Shown: piece after piece, positions 63,801 through 64,000 of the stretch
How the letters are laid out: the number at the start of each line of letters is the position of its first letter
How positions within the stretch are numbered: the first letter of the stretch is position 1
Assembly (NCBI RefSeq): GCF_041902845.1
Contig: NZ_CP159486.1
Coordinates: 3,472,001-3,536,000, forward strand
Reading direction: 5' to 3'
From: Limibacterium fermenti
GTDB lineage: Bacteria; Bacteroidota; Bacteroidia; Bacteroidales; Dysgonomonadaceae
DNA length: 64,000 nt
The notes under the pieces: generated by a model
The model's database searches: none
What the model was told of the DNA's origin: nothing
Seen by the model: only the letters and a program-made list of their open reading frames with translations
Program-made: the position numbers and the translations under genes

Positions 63801-64000
63801 CTTCGAAGGCGGGCATAAAATGCGGAACACCAATATTGCGTTCTTATCGGGAATGGTTCCGGTAAGCAAAAATATTGAAAAACGTTGGAGGCAACCCGGC
63901 GACGAGGCTCATACCGATATCCCGCGCTATGTGCCCTCGGAAAACCCCGATTACAACTCCTCCTCGAAAGAAATATATTCCAAATCCTCGGCCAACATTT
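60862..64000 (+). CDS. SusC/RagA-type TonB-dependent receptor 5 (C-terminus cut by window edge)
   Basis: 1046 codons seen, frame open to the edge. Unlike the other receptors it has about 44 polar residues (MSSNFFPNLHPAGKRLERNS...) before the signal-like segment FIRTVLVFISLFVCGTMTYAQ. The regulatory-like domain is RTIYGIVVDENGEPLPAARV, the motif LLSEVVVTGYQTISRERATGSF follows, and the plug holds DIESITVLKDAAAASIYGARAANGVVVITTKRA. The barrel is well under way at the window edge (YVPSENPDYNSSSKEIYSK). The plug segment between is shorter than usual (SSLMEGRIAGYRDGRIRGVTTMNG). Any SusD partner would lie beyond the window. The true start may be an internal Met or GTG nearer the signal peptide. Confidence 0.9.
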   Translation, partial: MSSNFFPNLHPAGKRLERNSDSSHQSVHTAYDAFTNGRNAREKFIRTVLVFISLFVCGTMTYAQSTDRTIYGIVVDENGEPLPAARVEQVRQTKDEALTAVVTDINGHFRLTLLGTAKEIEVSYLGYETKKVNLTDAESYKIDLQPNIELLSEVVVTGYQTISRERATGSFAKVDAKKLETQRLSNISSLMEGRIAGYRDGRIRGVTTMNGVSTPLYVIDGFPVEKTTTKGYGWEESIPDVNMEDIESITVLKDAAAASIYGARAANGVVVITTKRAKMNRLDISFSATLTTQPYNYYTGHLADAATMIGLEKEWAAMNPELQGSKAKDYAQNLLDNAVYSAQGIRAILNNAAGKISPEEMNRTLDELASQGYRYYNDVEKYGKRNPFSQQYNLSIGKSNERNTFNASFSYRHNSLEDRYSNNESFGLNMQNTTGITSWLSMDLGTYLNYGDGATQSYSVTSPGYTYMPYNTLLNADGSPYTNTEADRYSKSQQGTLRDNGLYHLDITPLEEMKMNLQKNKDFSNRTFARLNFKLTDWLKYAASFQYEVGEYKSDQLKDKSSYEVRNKVNTFATSNKNAPATFNLPYGNIYATATNSSRAYNFRQQFDFQKTFAGAHDVTAILGTETRENKLEYNRRHLYDYDPDLLTYSLINEQLLSKTSGLWGWASFSKNDVFVTQELVNRYVSFYGNAAYTYAGKYMVTGSIRWDRTNLFATGSKYQNKPIWSAGAGWNIDKEDFFEVDFVDMLKLRTSYGIGGNIAKDSAPYMTAYYSSNIHVGGISGSISSRPNPELRWEKTTTANIGIDFALLKNRLTGTIEYYNKKGEDLLANTNGVPTEGWGYSTYTMNNGKMRNRGVELSLSGEVFSTKDWSWNVTGVLGYNKNKVTYVNVKAPALYLVFDHAGAYPRVGNPFNAIYGYQWAGLNEKGLPQVYDSEGTLFSESEPTKIEDAVYLGTTIPIYNGAINTNLRYKQWELAAQFLFEGGHKMRNTNIAFLSGMVPVSKNIEKRWRQPGDEAHTDIPRYVPSENPDYNSSSKEIYSKSSANI

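Noticed and set aside
61309..63816. Several long minus-strand frames inside susC 5
   Set aside because: Shadows of the receptor frame, which carries signal peptide, plug and barrel signatures on the plus strand.

Overview
The window is chromosomal DNA of a Bacteroidota bacterium, most likely of the order Bacteroidales. The evidence is five SusC-type TonB-dependent receptors, four with a SusD lipoprotein partner; many promoters of the TTG-N20-TAnnTTTG type that is specific to this phylum; a two-subunit-type glyS followed by an FKBP lipoprotein; gltX-waaA; dapB-lepB-wbqC; and a PgpH-type 7TM-HD protein. Genus cannot be fixed from the sequence alone.

Layout. 1-5 kb: rpoN (cut by the window edge), an IS110-family insertion, miaA and its partner gene, and two tRNA-Asn genes. 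5-8.8 kb: an overlapping operon of a D-2-hydroxyacid dehydrogenase, an AlkD-type DNA glycosylase and an M16 peptidase, then a small outer-membrane barrel. 9-11.6 kb: a DUF6261-like gene and a second, unrelated IS110/IS1111 element. 12-27 kb: susCD pair 1; a toxin-antitoxin and S24-repressor island; susCD pair 2; and a secreted GH9 glycosidase fused to a polysaccharide-deacetylase domain. 27-31.5 kb: an MNT-HEPN toxin-antitoxin pair, a sodium:solute symporter, a wrecked ParE toxin behind an intact antitoxin, and a PBP4-type carboxypeptidase. 31.5-41 kb, minus strand: FKBP lipoprotein, glyS, two uncharacterised genes, a LuxR-type response regulator, a PgpH-like c-di-AMP phosphodiesterase, waaA and gltX. 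41.6-46.6 kb, minus strand: susCD pair 3, whose susC carries an in-frame amber codon and whose leader is unusual. 46.9-51.6 kb, minus strand: wbqC-lepB-dapB, a nucleotide-sugar epimerase-like gene and a gutted Rpn nuclease. 51.8-57.2 kb, minus strand: susCD pair 4 and a second DUF6261-like gene. 58-64 kb: a structured RNA, a zinc-ribbon membrane protein, a TPR-AraC regulator and a fifth SusC cut by the window edge.

The most interesting material lies between the genes. Upstream of susCD pair 3 there is a self-contained minus-strand unit: a good promoter, a 33-codon reading frame with a run of Met and Cys codons (MMCCCMCM), a hairpin directly behind the run, and an intrinsic terminator. This has the layout of a transcription attenuator sensing sulfur amino acids. 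It is followed by a 14-base poly-G tract and a second intrinsic terminator before susC. Separately, the genome holds many tandem repeats of different period (7, 8, 11, 14, 41 and 42 bp), several running into the 3' ends of housekeeping genes. The two long arrays (41 and 42 bp) lie upstream of helical, uncharacterised Bacteroidota genes. These claims are inferences from sequence layout and need comparative genomics and RNA data.
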